Below, in pieces: positions 11,946 to 22,642 of a stretch of DNA of 64,000 nt (its first letter is position 1; every line of letters begins with the position of its first letter). Made by a program: the position numbers and the translations under genes. The DNA comes from Delphinus delphis (lineage: Eukaryota; Chordata; Mammalia; Artiodactyla; Delphinidae). The stretch lies in assembly GCF_949987515.2 (NCBI RefSeq), contig NW_027192671.1, forward strand, positions 744,001 to 808,000. Direction: 5' to 3'. The notes under the pieces were generated by a model that was not told where the DNA came from, did no database searches, and was given only the letters and a program-made list of their open reading frames with translations.

Positions 11946-12085
11946 AACAGAAAAAACAATTATTCCCTGCACATACATGTATTTATATGAATAAATTATT
12001 TCCATGCTTATATCTGTAAATACAAAAAAGAGGAATAAAATCTACCTTGAACCAAAAACGAAAAAGAGAAAAAAAACACAGAACC
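11946..12085. other. A/T-rich tail region after the L1
   Basis: A-rich, with several AATAAA-like strings and a second A-rich stretch near 12,055-12,078. It could be a long decayed poly(A) tail, a 3' transduction ended by its own poly(A), or a second small retroposon. The sequence does not decide between these. Confidence 0.45.
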
Positions 12086-13258
12086 CACCAGTTACACAGA
12101 GGAAAACCGTATCAGGGCACTTGCTCCAGTTGTAAACAATTCTGAAGTTGGTCAGTGGTGGGGAATCGTCTCCCATTCAGCCAGCAGCCCCCACGCAACA
12201 AGCGTCCTCATTGCAAAGCTGGGGCACCGTGCTGAGGCATCTGTGAGTAAACGTGAGCTGAGCCCCAGGCCAGTTGCTGCTGAACTATTCCCACCCGTCC
12301 CAGGTAAAACACCTGAATATATACAAGGACTTGAAAGCCTAGAGGAAGGGCCATAGAGCCACACGAGTGACAGCATGCCGGCCGACTTGGTGCCTGCAGG
12401 CCAGCCAGGATGGTCCTGGCCCTGGGTGCTCTTCTGGAAGATTTCCATTTCCCTGCCTGAGATACCCGTCCTGTCCCTGCCCCCACTGCTTTTTTCCTTC
12501 CTCACCTCTGCCCAGGGAGAAATTCCAGCAGCAGGTATGGGTGACACATCCTCTTCTTTAGCAGGTGGCAGCCTGGCAACTGCTGCAGAAAGTCCAGCAG
12601 AGCCCCACTCACACTGGGCCACCCACAAAGCCGTGGCCTCTCACTCCCTCCCACCAGCCCAGCCCCGAGACTGCTGACAGGGCAGAGAAAATGGCGTCAG
12701 GCACGGCTGCAGGGGCTCTTGCTGCCTGGAGTGGTATTTATATTGATCTCAACCCAGGCACACCTGGGGAGGGCTGGCCGGCACGGTAAGGCTGCCCAGG
12801 TCAGCCAATCATCACCCCTCAGGGGCTCACAGTTGCAGAAAATGGAACTTGCTGAACCGGCCAGGTCCAAGGAACAGGTGTGGGCTCCTGAGAGTCAGGA
12901 TAGACAAGGGGCTGCAGCTTTGGCTTGTTTTCTAATCATTTTATCTGGCCCATGAGTGGGAGACAACTTCAAGAAAACCCTCTCCTAATGAGAGGAACCC
13001 AGGAGTCAGGGAGAGGAGGGGTGGGTGGTGGTTGGAGACAGAGGCCTGGTGCCCCGGGTGCAGTGGAAGTCTCTGGAAGACCAGGTGGAGGGAGGCCTCA
13101 CGGAGTGATGCCCAGGGTCACAGACCTGTCGCAGCTGCTGTTTGTTAGTTCAAGTCCTGCTCTGAGGTGCTCTGTGTCAGCTCTGAGCGACAGGTGAGCT
13201 GGGGGTGCTCTGCAATGAGGGCTATGTGCACGGTTCCTGTGTGCCCAGCCCTGCCACG
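12086..13258. other. GC-rich single-copy-looking sequence, no gene recognised
   Basis: Composition differs strongly from the satellite (rich in CCAG, CTGG and CCTG words). Open frames exist on both strands (for example 12,152-12,628 on the minus strand), but none shows a recognisable domain, and several overlap, as expected in GC-rich non-coding DNA. No splice-bounded exon, tRNA or SINE could be recognised. It may be old repeat or host sequence trapped between satellite blocks. Confidence 0.5.
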
Positions 13259-13408
13259 GTACCTGCAAGGGTAGCTCTGTATCCTGGGAGGGGCCTGACC
13301 ACGAGAGCCCCGTGGGCTGGGGTGGGGGTGGGGTACCTGCCCAGGTGAGCTCCATATTCTGGGATTGGTCTGACCACGAGAGCCCCATGGGCTGCTGGGG
13401 ACCTGGTA
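13259..13408 (+). repeat. Local direct duplication, 74-bp period, two copies
   Basis: The motif 'gtacctgc' followed by 'agctc', 'ctggga', 'tctgaccacgagagcccc' and 'tgggctg' occurs from 13,259 and again from 13,333. The two copies differ at scattered bases and abut the left edge of the retroviral pol remnant. Confidence 0.75.
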
Positions 13409-14450
13409 AAGGATGTCAGGACAGTCAGTGAAGCCACCGAGGATATACCTCCAGTTGCTCCTAATTCCTACACCCTGCTGGTCATTCTACCAACCACCAG
13501 GACATGGTATTCTGTATTAGTCTTCAATGATGCCTTCTTTTGTATTCCATTAGTCCCAGAGTCACAAGAAATTTTGGCTTGTGAGTGGCAGGACTCAACA
13601 TACAACTAAAACAATACTTCCGGGCCGTCTGGCCCCAAGGGTGCAAAAATTCCCACACCATCTTTGGGGAAAGCTTAGCTAAAGACCTAAAAGTTCTACC
13701 TCTGGAAAAGAAAACCCTCCTTCAGTATGCAGACGACATTCTGATCACCAGCCCTACTAAGGAGGCCTCTGAACTACCAAGCCAATAAAGGATAGAAGTT
13801 GTCCAAGAAAAAGCTCAAATATCACAGACTGCGGTGACCTGCCTGGGCTTCATTCTCACAGAAGGTCAGAGAAGCCCATCCCAGGAAAGGGAAGAAACCA
13901 TTTTCAGCCTTACCCCTTTCTAAAACTAGAAGACAGCTTAGGGGTTCCTGGGGAGGCCAGGGTTTGCTGCTTCTGGATCCCTAGCTACAGTCTACTAGCT
14001 GGGCCTCTATATGAAACACTGAAAGGAAAAGATGATGATCCTTTTGAATAGAATCCAGAAGTGGCCTTTCAAGAATGGAAAGAGCAGTCAATTCAGACCC
14101 TTGCCCTGGAACTCCCTAATTTAGCTAAACCCTTTGACCTTTACATTCCCGGTGAAAGGTGAATCGCCATTGGAGAATTAGTGCAAAAACTGGGACCACT
14201 TGAAATGGAACAATGCAAGAATGCCATCCAGGTAGGATAAACTACGGTCACTAAGGGGCTTGGCCCACTGCCACATCTGGCCAAGATACTGGCGGTATCT
14301 AAAAACCTGGAAATCAGCAGCCCAAAAGGCCACCTCCCTCCTAAGGGAAAAGGACCCCACGTGGTGATCCTAACCACCAACCATGCCCTGAAGTTGCAGG
14401 GTTCGCTCCGTGGGCACACCGACCTCGAGTGAGGAGGCCCTCCAACTCCA
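13409..14450 (+). pseudogene. pol: Retroviral pol remnant (reverse transcriptase, connection)
   Basis: A disabled fragment of a reverse transcriptase gene. One frame gives 'DAFFCIP' near 13,530 and then breaks. A shifted frame from about 13,590 gives 'WPQGCKNSHTIFGESLAKDL' and the polymerase catalytic YADD box ('LLQYADDILI', near 13,720-13,750), ending at a TAA near 13,786. The same frame resumes with 'TCLGFILTEGQR' near 13,835. Further pol-like coding with stops continues past 14,100 ('ELPNLAKPFDLYIPGE'). At least one frameshift and several stops rule out a functional product. The 5' end lies inside the gene. The exact 3' limit is uncertain. Confidence 0.78.
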
Positions 14451-14639
14451 ACATCCAGAGAGATAACCGGGGGCAACAGGGCACCATGATGACTCGTGTG
14501 AACATCACTTGACCTGGAGTTTCTCTCATAAAACAACAAGAGTGTGTCCCAAAAGAGTAGACTACTGCTTGCAGGACTTACTGCACCCAGAGGGGAGCTA
14601 ATAATCTTGGCAGGGGAACAGTATACCACACTGTCACCA

Positions 14640-14960
14640 TAGAAAAGCCTACAGACACCGTGATGATGGTGGCCAATAAGACCGGCTGGACTCCTGTTTA
14701 CTTCAAAAGGCTGTTGACTCAGTAGCCATCATGGTCCTTGATCACCACTGACCCTGGACTGTCTGGGAGTTGAGCGGGCAGGGCTCTGACACCTGGTGCT
14801 GTTTGTACGTTAATTCAGGGGCCTAACTGAAGAAAGCGCAGACTACTGGTCAGAGCATCTAGGCTGGCAGAGACGGTCAGCCTAAGGTGGCCGAACAAAT
14901 GTGGGGCGGGGTGAAACCGGCCCCCACAGCGTCTCTGCACATCTCTTTCCTGGACCCTTA
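14640..14960 (+). pseudogene. env: Retroviral env transmembrane-subunit fragment
   Basis: One frame reads 'DTWCCLYVNSGA' at 14,788-14,823, which resembles the cysteine-pair region of the TM ectodomain in class I retroviruses. Stops occur on both sides and no surface subunit, fusion peptide or membrane anchor can be followed. It lies about 0.35 kb downstream of pol-like sequence, so most of pol and env has been deleted between them. Non-functional. Confidence 0.5.
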
Positions 14961-15168
14961 AAGGTCATTAGAATCTATAACACTTCCAATGCTGGTGCTC
15001 AGGTGGACGAGCAGGGAGGCAGGGGTCCTGGGGACAATCAACGTCACCGGGAGGCTGCTGGGGAGAAGCTCTGACCCTCGCCCCAGGGTATGAGGGCTCC
15101 CAACTCAGCACTCAGCAGTTACAGAAGAAGGGTCTGCACCCTCAGCACTCCAAGAATGAGGAACGGGA

Positions 15169-15186
15169 CAAAAGGCAGAGGAGGGG
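15169..15186 (+). other. Probable polypurine tract of the ERV
   Basis: An almost pure purine run ('aaaaggcagaggagggg') directly before a TG that could begin the 3' LTR. In retroviruses this primes plus-strand synthesis. Confidence 0.5.
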
Positions 15187-15188
15187 TT

Positions 15189-15664
15189 TGTCCCCAGCAA
15201 AGCCCATTAAAAATCCCTGGGAGATAAAAATAGAATCTGGGCAATAAAGTCAAGTCTAACCTTTTTTATCCTTTGTGCTTTGTCTAATTTCACGTGCTCC
15301 TAGGGTCCCGCATGCAGAGGTTCCACACCCGGCACTTCAGACCAGATTTCCTAGTGCAGAATGGCTGGGTCGACACCTCAGCTCCTGGGGCCCAGTGCAG
15401 ACTCCACGATATAGAGCCTGAGCTACAGCCAACCCGGCCCTCGAGAGCTCCGCCGCCTCCCTCCCTCCCACTGACTCTGACAGGATCTCTACACAGCAGC
15501 CCAGCCCACAGCCCACGGGGTAGTGCATGCTCTCACCTCTCCATTCTCTGATCAAAATATAAAGTTTCCTTTGCTTGTGAACCAAACTCAGTCTCGATCT
15601 GTTGGCCCCAATGACACTGGGCAGGGGGACACTTGTTGGGGTCCACTCTGGAGGATCAGTAACA
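15189..15664 (+). mobile_element. Probable 3' LTR of the ERV
   Basis: About 475 bp starting with TG after a purine tract and ending '...ggatcagtaaca' with CA. It contains poly(A)-signal-like sites ('caataaagtc' near 15,241; 'aatataaagtttcc' near 15,556) and a U5-like end. Without a 5' partner the borders are guesses. An alternative is two fragmentary LTR ends next to each other. Confidence 0.45.
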
Positions 15665-15992
15665 GAAATTGAGACTATTGTAACCTCAATGAACAGATGT
15701 GTGAGCCAAACTGTAGTTAACATAGAACAGTGTATAAGGCTCGGGTAAAATAAGATGTTTTTAACACTTCCATTTGATATTTCCATCACTTTTTATAAGC
15801 AAGTTCAGTGAAAAGGTTTGTCTTATTTGTCAGGTCAATATTAGAGAAACGAAGTGATTTCTTTCCAAGGATGTACAGCTAATAATCTTGGTTAAACCTT
15901 CAATCTTGTTTTAAATGCTTTTCCATTGAAAATGATACCTCTCTTTCAGCTCCCCCATTTCTGAGAAGTATAAAATCTTATAATTTATTATT
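15665..15992. other. Unassigned AT-rich sequence
   Basis: Lies between the retroviral LTR and an L1 fragment. No frame, RNA gene or familiar repeat could be recognised. Confidence 0.4.
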
Positions 15993-16165
15993 ACCAAAGG
16001 GGAAAGGTGGGAGGAGGGATAAATTAACAGTTTGGAATGAACACATACACACTGCTATGTATAAAATAGATCATCAACAAGGAACTACTGTATAGCACAG
16101 GGAACTACACTCAACATTTTGCAATAACCTATAAGGGGAAATAATCTGAAAAAGAATAGATATTT
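15993..16165 (+). mobile_element. LINE-1 3'UTR fragment
   Basis: Contains standard cetartiodactyl L1 3' end words in order: 'accaaaggggaaaggtggg', 'agggataaatta', 'tataaaatagat', 'actgtatagcacagggaac', 'ataacctata', 'aatctgaaaaagaat'. It is closer to canonical L1 than the neighbouring old satellite units and belongs to a different 3'UTR type from the copy at 11,222. Confidence 0.82.
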
Positions 16166-16326
16166 TTATTGACATCATCTATCAATGACAGTTAAAGTGT
16201 AGCCTAAGGGAAGCTGGTGGTGAGTGCTTCTGACCCTGAAGACTTCAATCATCTAAAGTTTGGACTCTGCCTACTTCCCAAGGCCCTTAATGAACATATG
16301 TGTAGCCGTAGCTTAAAAACTTCCCC
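16166..16326. other. Unassigned sequence before the old satellite units
   Basis: No gene. The stretch leading to 'ccagtttgggtttcgggg' looks somewhat like the R-U5 end of an LTR, but no family could be named. Confidence 0.35.
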
Positions 16327-17569
16327 AGTTTGGGTTTCGGGGAGACACTGATTTTGAAAAAGCCCTGGTGTTCTCCTTACATGAATGGGACTCTTCCTAC
16401 TGCTAAAACATGTCTGTCACACCCAGAGGATGGTATACCGTCTGATCGGGAAGAGTTTGGAAAAGGCATCTCATCTCCTCATCTCCTGGTGCTCGGGTTC
16501 ACCCCTCCAGCGTCTTTACTAACAGTCTCCCCACTTGGAGATGTCAGCACTGTCAACATCCTGTTGCGTACAGTTTGGAATTTGTCCAGAGGATGAAGCG
16601 GAAGGATGAGGAACAATGAGAGACAAGTCCTAGGTGTTCAGACAGGCACATGTCACTCTAATTTCCAATCAGGAAGACGAATTGACCAAAGGCTAGGGTT
16701 GCCCATGGAAACAGTATAGGGCTTGAGGAAATCCCGCTGCTTTGTGGCCAGTTCCCATAAACACGAGTTGAACAATGGAACTCAGGGGCAGTAAAATTCA
16801 CAAAACTGCAGAGTTGAAAATATCCATCACTGAAAAATGTCTTGAGGAAAGTCAGAGAAAAGGACTTGTAAGCAAGGGAGAATGGCAGGAAAGGGATTTG
16901 AGGAGGTAGAAAGGACTCGCCATTAAGCACAAGAAAAGGAGCTGAACATTGCCAACATTGCAGTTGGCCAAAAAGGGTGTATGCGTTCTTTTCTGTATAT
17001 ATTCAAGAAAAGGGCATACACTTTTTTAGCCAACCAAACAGGTGGGCACTGGAAGTCAATACTACAAAAGATATCACTTCGCATCAGTCAGAAGAGCCAT
17101 CCTCATAAAGCGTAAACAACAGAAATGCAGGACAGGGCAACGAGAAGAGGGAGCCCTGTGAGACTTATAGTGGAAATGTATATTGCCAACGGCCATTCTG
17201 GAGAAGTGTATTGTGTTTACTAAAGCATCTAAAAAATGAGCTACAGAGCATAGGGCACTTGCACTCATGGGCGTATATCTTGGGAAAAACAAAAATCGAG
17301 AGGACACAGGCACCCCAATGTTTACCCCCTCTCTGTTTAAAAGATCCTCGACTAGGATATAACTTAAATGTCTCTGGAGGGAAAAAATGTGGTACTTAGG
17401 TAGAGTGGAATATTATTCAGCCTGGAAATCAATGAAATATGGCCAGTTGTAACAACTCCGGAGGAGTTACGTATGATCATTCTAAGTGACAGAATTCAAA
17501 AAGAAAAAGACACATATCATAAGATATCACTTAAAGGTGGAATCCAAAATGGCTACACATGAAATAAAT
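16327..17569 (+). repeat. Old satellite unit D1, 5' partial
   Basis: Starts within the non-L1 module. The hairpin remnant at 16,964-17,033 has several arm mismatches and unequal arms. The L1 part around 17,085-17,569 includes 'ggtagagtggaatattatt', plainly L1-like. Confidence 0.82.
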
Positions 17570-19318
17570 TACAAAACAAAAACATAGTCAAATATGTAGA
17601 AAACACGCATAAGGCTGCTAAACGGGAAAGGTGGGGAGGGGTGAGGCATCATCCAGGAGGTTGAAATTAGCAAAGATACCATTCCAAATACCAAACTGAT
17701 AATCAACAAGGCCTACACGGTAGCTAAAAGAACTGCACTCAGCACACTCAAGTCACCGGAAAAGAATATATACGACTGGTAAGAATCTGAAAAAGAATTT
17801 ATTGATGTCTCTCTGTACGCGAATCAAGTGGATGTACAGCAGCAAGAAACAGAGCTTTGAAAATCAGCTGTAACCAATATAGTAATAAATTGAAAAAAAT
17901 AAACGACAGAGAGACAGAGAAAACCTCTTACAACTTTTCCTCAGGGACGGTGATGCAACATGGATTGAACACATCTAGACCCACAGCAGGATGAGACATA
18001 AGGCTGGAAACTGTTTGCGCTAAGAGAAATGTGAGGTTGGGTGAGGAAATGCACACCCTTTAAAGTAATACTACCTGGTACCCATTCAATGGGTCCCAAA
18101 TCTGCAGGTTCAAGGGATCTTCCTACAGCTAAAACATGCATGGAAAACCCAGAGGACTGTACACCATGTGATCGGGAGATGTGTCTAAAATGCACCTCAT
18201 TTATCCTCTCCTGGTGCTCCTGTTCACCATTCCAGCCACGCTACTTAGAATCTCCCCACTTGGAGAATCAGCACATTTAAACTTCTGTTTCACACATTTT
18301 GCAAATTGTGAGGAGGATGAACGGGAAGAGGGGGAACCAATGAGAGAAGAGTTGTAGGGGTTTGGACGGGCACATATCACTCTAATTTCCCATTAAGAAT
18401 AAGAATTAAAGAAAGGCTCAGCCTGCCTCGCCGGAGCCAAAATAGGGCCTGAAGCAATCCTGCGGGTTTGAGGCCAGCTCACAAAAGAGCAACTTAAAAA
18501 ATGGAGCTCAGGGTCACTGCAATTCACAAACCTGCAGAGTTATAAATGAAAACTAACGTCCAAAAATATGTTGAGGTAAGGCAAAGAAGAGGATCTGAAT
18601 GCAAAACAGAATTGCAAGAAACAGATTTCAAGAGATAGATTGGACTCGTCTTTAACGCACATGAAAAGCGGCAGAATTTCGACAATGATGCAGTTGGCCC
18701 AAAAGGGCGTATGCGTTTTTTCCTGATTATATCCAGGAAAAAACGCATACGCACTTTATGGGCAACGAAGCAAGCAAGCAATGCAAATGTGCACAACAAA
18801 GAAGTCTCACTTCCCACCGGTCAAAAGGGCCATCCTAAAAAATTGTAAAAACCAGAAATGCAGGACAGGCCATGGAGAACAGGGAGCCTTTATACGCTGA
18901 TGGGCAGTGTGTGAACTGCCGAGAGCCACTCTGGAGAAGTGTATGGTGGTTCCTAAATCATCTAAAAAACAGAGCTACAGAGCATAGGACACTTCCAATC
19001 ATGGGAGTATATCTAGGGAAGTCTAAAAATCAACAAGACACAAGCACACCACAGTTTAGGGCTACTCTGTTTACAAGAACCTCAACTTCAGTACACCTTA
19101 AATATCCCAGGAAAGAGAACAATGGATAAAGAAGATGTGGTACTTATGTACAATGGAATATCTCTTCACCATGAAATCAATGTAATAAGGCTAGTAGAAG
19201 GATAAAGAGTGGATTTAGGTCCGATAATACTACTTGAAATAAGTCAAACAGAAAAAGAAACATATCATAAGATATCACTTATAGAGGGAGGGTAAATATG
19301 GCTGCACAAGAAATGAAT
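17570..19318 (+). repeat. Old satellite unit D2, 1749 bp
   Basis: The only complete long unit. It contains the extra segment at about 17,861-18,022, including an L1 3' terminus and a decayed A-rich tail ('aattgaaaaaaataaacg'). The hairpin at 18,694-18,765 keeps its 72-bp length but has several mismatches near the centre and arm ends. Confidence 0.86.
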
Positions 19319-21062
19319 TACAGAACAGAACAGTGTCTCACATTTAGAAAACACACTTATGTCAGCTTAAGGGGAAAGGAGAGGTGGGGTGATGCATAAA
19401 ACCAGAGTTTGAAATTAGCACAGATACCGTTCAATAAACCAAATAGGTATTAGACAAGATCTACACCTTGCTCAATGAACAGGCCTCAACACACCCTATA
19501 CACCGCAGAGAAATATATCTGAGGAATAAGAATCTTAAAACCCATGTATTGATATATCTCCATAAGGGAATCAAGTGTGTGCAGAGCGGCACAAACACAG
19601 CAGTGAAAAGGAGCTAAACCCCATTATAGAAATAAATTTTAAAAACAAAACGCTGAAACAATGAAAGAGAGAAAAATTCTTACAAAATTCGCTCAGGGGC
19701 TGTGATGCAACCTGGATTGACCACATATAAACCCACAGCTGGATAAGACATAAGGCTGGACACTTGGGGCTGACAGGATTGGTGAGCTTTGGTGAGCAAC
19801 TGCCGAAAGTTTAATGCAATACTTCATGCTACTCAGTCCAAGGGTCCCAACACTCCAGGTTGAAGGGAATCTTCCTACAGCTAAACCATGCTTGGGAAAC
19901 CCAGCGACTGGTATACCATATGATCGGGAAAGGTTTCTAAAACGCACCTCATTTTTCCTCTCCTGGGGCTCCGGATCGACATTCCAGCCGCTTTACTAAC
20001 AACATCCCCACATGGAGTCAATGCCTTTAAGTTCTGGTATCGCACAGTCTGCAGTTAATGAAGAGGATGAATGGGAATAGGGGGAACCAGTGAGAAACTA
20101 GCTGTAGCGGTTTCAATGGGCACATGTCACTCTAATATCACATCAGTAAGAAGAATTAACCAAAGGCACAGCAGGTGTCCCAGAAGAAAAATAGGGCTTC
20201 AAGGAATCCTTTGGTTATGGGGCAATACCACAAAAATAAGAGCTAAAAAATGGAGCTAAGGGCCACTGCAATTCAAAACCCTGCAGAGTTATAAAGGCCA
20301 ACTATTTTTAAAAAATATATTGAGGTAAGGCTATGAAGAGGCATTGAAAGCAAGGCAGAATTGCAGGAAACCGATTTCAGGAGGTAGACTGGAATTGCAT
20401 TGAAAGCATATGAAGAGAGTCAGAAACTCGACAATGATGCACTTGGCCAAAAAGGGCGTATGTGTTTTTTCCTGAATATATTCAGGAAAAAACGCATACG
20501 CACTTTTTGGCCAACCAAGCAAGCTTGCAAAGGAAATCTGCACTACAATGAAGTCTCACTTCCCCCCGGTCAAAAGGGCCATCTGAAAAAAGTGTAAAAT
20601 CCATAAAGGCACGACAGGCCATGGAGAACTGGGAGCCTTCTTATGCTGATGGGCGGGATGTAAATTGCCAACAGCCACTCTGGAGAAGTGTATGGTGTTT
20701 CCTGAAACATCTAAAAAACAAAGCAACAGAGCCTAGGGCACTTCCACTTATGGTCCTATAGCTTAGGGAAATTAAAATCAAAAAGACACAGCCACCCCAA
20801 AGTTTGGGACGGCTCTGTTTACAAGAACCTCGTTTACAGTACAAGTTCAATATCGCAGAAAGTGAAAAATGGATAAAGAACTTGTGGTACTTACGTACAA
20901 TGCAATATCACTCAGCAATGAAATCTATGTCATCAGGCCCGTAGCAGCATAATGAGTGGATGCAGGTATGATGATTCGAACTGAAATAAGTCACACAGAA
21001 AAGAAACATCATAAGGTATCACTAATACACAGAATGTGAACTTGGCTACACATGAACTGAAT
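19319..21062 (+). repeat. Transition unit D3: old left part, young right part
   Basis: The left ~1,030 bp are old-type, including the extra segment. From about 20,345 the sequence is young-type and nearly identical to array B, with a short old-like patch at about 20,410-20,435. The hairpin at 20,443-20,514 is young-type with arm changes 'tatgtg' and 'gcactt'. The switch marks a recombination or homogenisation boundary. Confidence 0.86.
19607..19773 (+). other. Ancestral 167-bp segment absent from young units
   Basis: D3 reads 'cacagcagtga' then 167 bp then 'caggattggtgagc'. Young units read 'gcagcagtga' joined directly to 'taggattggagagg'. TGA occurs at both ends (19,604-606 and 19,771-773), so a microhomology-mediated deletion would produce the young junction. 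In D2 the equivalent segment holds the L1 3' terminus and A-rich tail. Confidence 0.8.
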
Positions 21063-22642
21063 TACAAAACAGAACAGTGTCTCAAGTTTAGAAAACCAAC
21101 TTATGCTTGCTTAAGGGGGAAGGTGAGTTGGGGTGCTGCATAAAACCAGAGATTGAAATGAGCACAGATAAAGTTCCTTAAGCCAAATATGGAATAGACA
21201 AGAGCTACTCCTTGCTCAACGAAATGGACTCAACACCCCATATTAAACGCCTAAGAATGTACCTGACTAGTAAGTATCTTAAATCCTATGGATTGCTATG
21301 TCTCCAAAAGAGAATCAAGCGTGTGTACAGGGGCATAAACGCAGCAGTGATAGGATTGGAGAGGTTCGGTGAGCAAATGAAGACCCTTTGAAGTCATATT
21401 GCATGGTACCCATTACACGGGTCTCAACTCTCCAGGTTTAAGGTATTCTTCCTTCAGCTAAAACATGCATGTGGAACCCAGAGTATGATCAACCGTGTGA
21501 ACAGGAGACGTGTTCAAATATGTCTCAGTTTTCCTCCCCTGGTACTCGGGTGCAACATTCCAGACGCTTTACTAACACTCTCCCCACTTGGAGAGTCAGC
21601 ACCTTTAACCTCCTGTTTGGCCCCGTTTGCAATTTCTGCGGAAGATGAACAGGAATAGGGAGAACCAATGAGAGACTAGCTGGAGGTGTCTGGATGGGCA
21701 AATTTAACTCTCATTTCCCACCAGAAAGAGGAAATAACCAAAGGCTCAGCATGCCGTGCCGGAAACAGATTAGGGCCTGAAGCCATCCAGCGGTGTTGCA
21801 GCCAGCTCACAAGAAAACGAGTTGAAGAAAGGAGCTCAGGGGCACTGTAATTCACAAACCTGCAGAGTTATAAATGACAGCTATCGTCCAAAAATAGACT
21901 GAAGTAAGGCTGCCAAGAGGACTTGAAAGCGGGGCAGAATTGCAGGAAACCGATTTCAGGAGGTAGACTGGAATTGCATTGAAAGCATAGGAAAAGAGGC
22001 AGAACTTCCACAATGATGCACTTGGCCAAAAAGAGCGTATGCGTTTTTTCCTGAATATATTCAGGGAAAAACGCATACGCCCTTTTTGGTCAACCAAGCA
22101 AACTTGCAAAGGAAATCTGCGGTACAATGAAGTCTCACTTCCCCCCAGTCAAAAGGGCCATCTGAAAAAAGTGTAAAATCCAGAAAGGCAGGACAGGCCA
22201 TGGAGAACTGGGAGCCTTGTTATGCTGATGGGCGGGATGTAAATTGCCAACAGACACTTGGGAGAAGTGTATGGTGTTTCCTGAAACATCTAAAAAACAA
22301 AGCAACAGAGCCTAGGGCACTTCCACTTATGGTCCTATAGCTTAGGGAAATTAAAATCAAAAAGACACAGCCACTGCAAAGTTTGGGACGCCTCTGTTTA
22401 CAAGAACCTCGTTTACAATACAAGTTCAACATCGCAGAAAGTGAAAAATGGATAAAGAAGTTGTGGTATTCACTTACAAAGCAATATCACTCAGCAATGA
22501 AATCTATGTCATCAGGCCCTTAGCAGCACAATGAGTGGATTCAGGTATGATGATTCTAACTGAAATAAGTCACACAGAAAAAGAAACATCATAAGATATC
22601 AGTAATACACGGAATGTAAACTTGGCTACACAGGAACTGAAT
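21063..22642 (+). repeat. Satellite unit B1
   Basis: Hairpin 22,022-22,093 with several mismatches ('aaaaagagcg' in the left arm, 'cagggaaaaa' and 'ggtcaa' on the right). The start keeps edge-type states ('acaaaacagaacagtg', 'aagtttag', 'aagggggaagg') shared with A7/A8. It also carries 'tttgggacgcctctg'. Confidence 0.92.

Larger units (their letters stand above)
13409..15664 (+). mobile_element. Decayed class I (gammaretrovirus-like) endogenous retrovirus
   Basis: A truncated provirus remnant in the + orientation. In order it holds a pol segment (reverse transcriptase and following connection/RNase H-like region), a fragment of env transmembrane subunit, a purine-rich tract at about 15,169-15,186, and LTR-like sequence to about 15,664. 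No gag, protease, integrase or 5' LTR was recognised, so large parts are missing. All reading frames are broken. Assignment to class I rests on the pol motif context and the CC-containing TM motif, and is an inference. Confidence 0.72.
16327..20350 (+). repeat. Block of old, diverged, long satellite units
   Basis: Two and a half units collinear with arrays A and B but strongly diverged from them and from each other. The 'ctaaaacatg'-type landmark falls at 16,403, 18,129 and 19,881, so the spacing is 1,726 and 1,752 bp. From 19,881 to the next young unit (21,458) it is 1,577 bp. The extra ~167 bp per unit is a segment that young units lack. Old units show L1 homology more clearly, for example 'aacgcacatgaaaagcgg' at 18,653. 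They are best read as relics of an ancestral array. Confidence 0.87.

Noticed and set aside
12152..12628. 158-residue minus-strand frame in the GC-rich island
   Set aside because: Other long frames overlap it on both strands, as expected in GC-rich DNA. No domain, splice context or start signal supports it.
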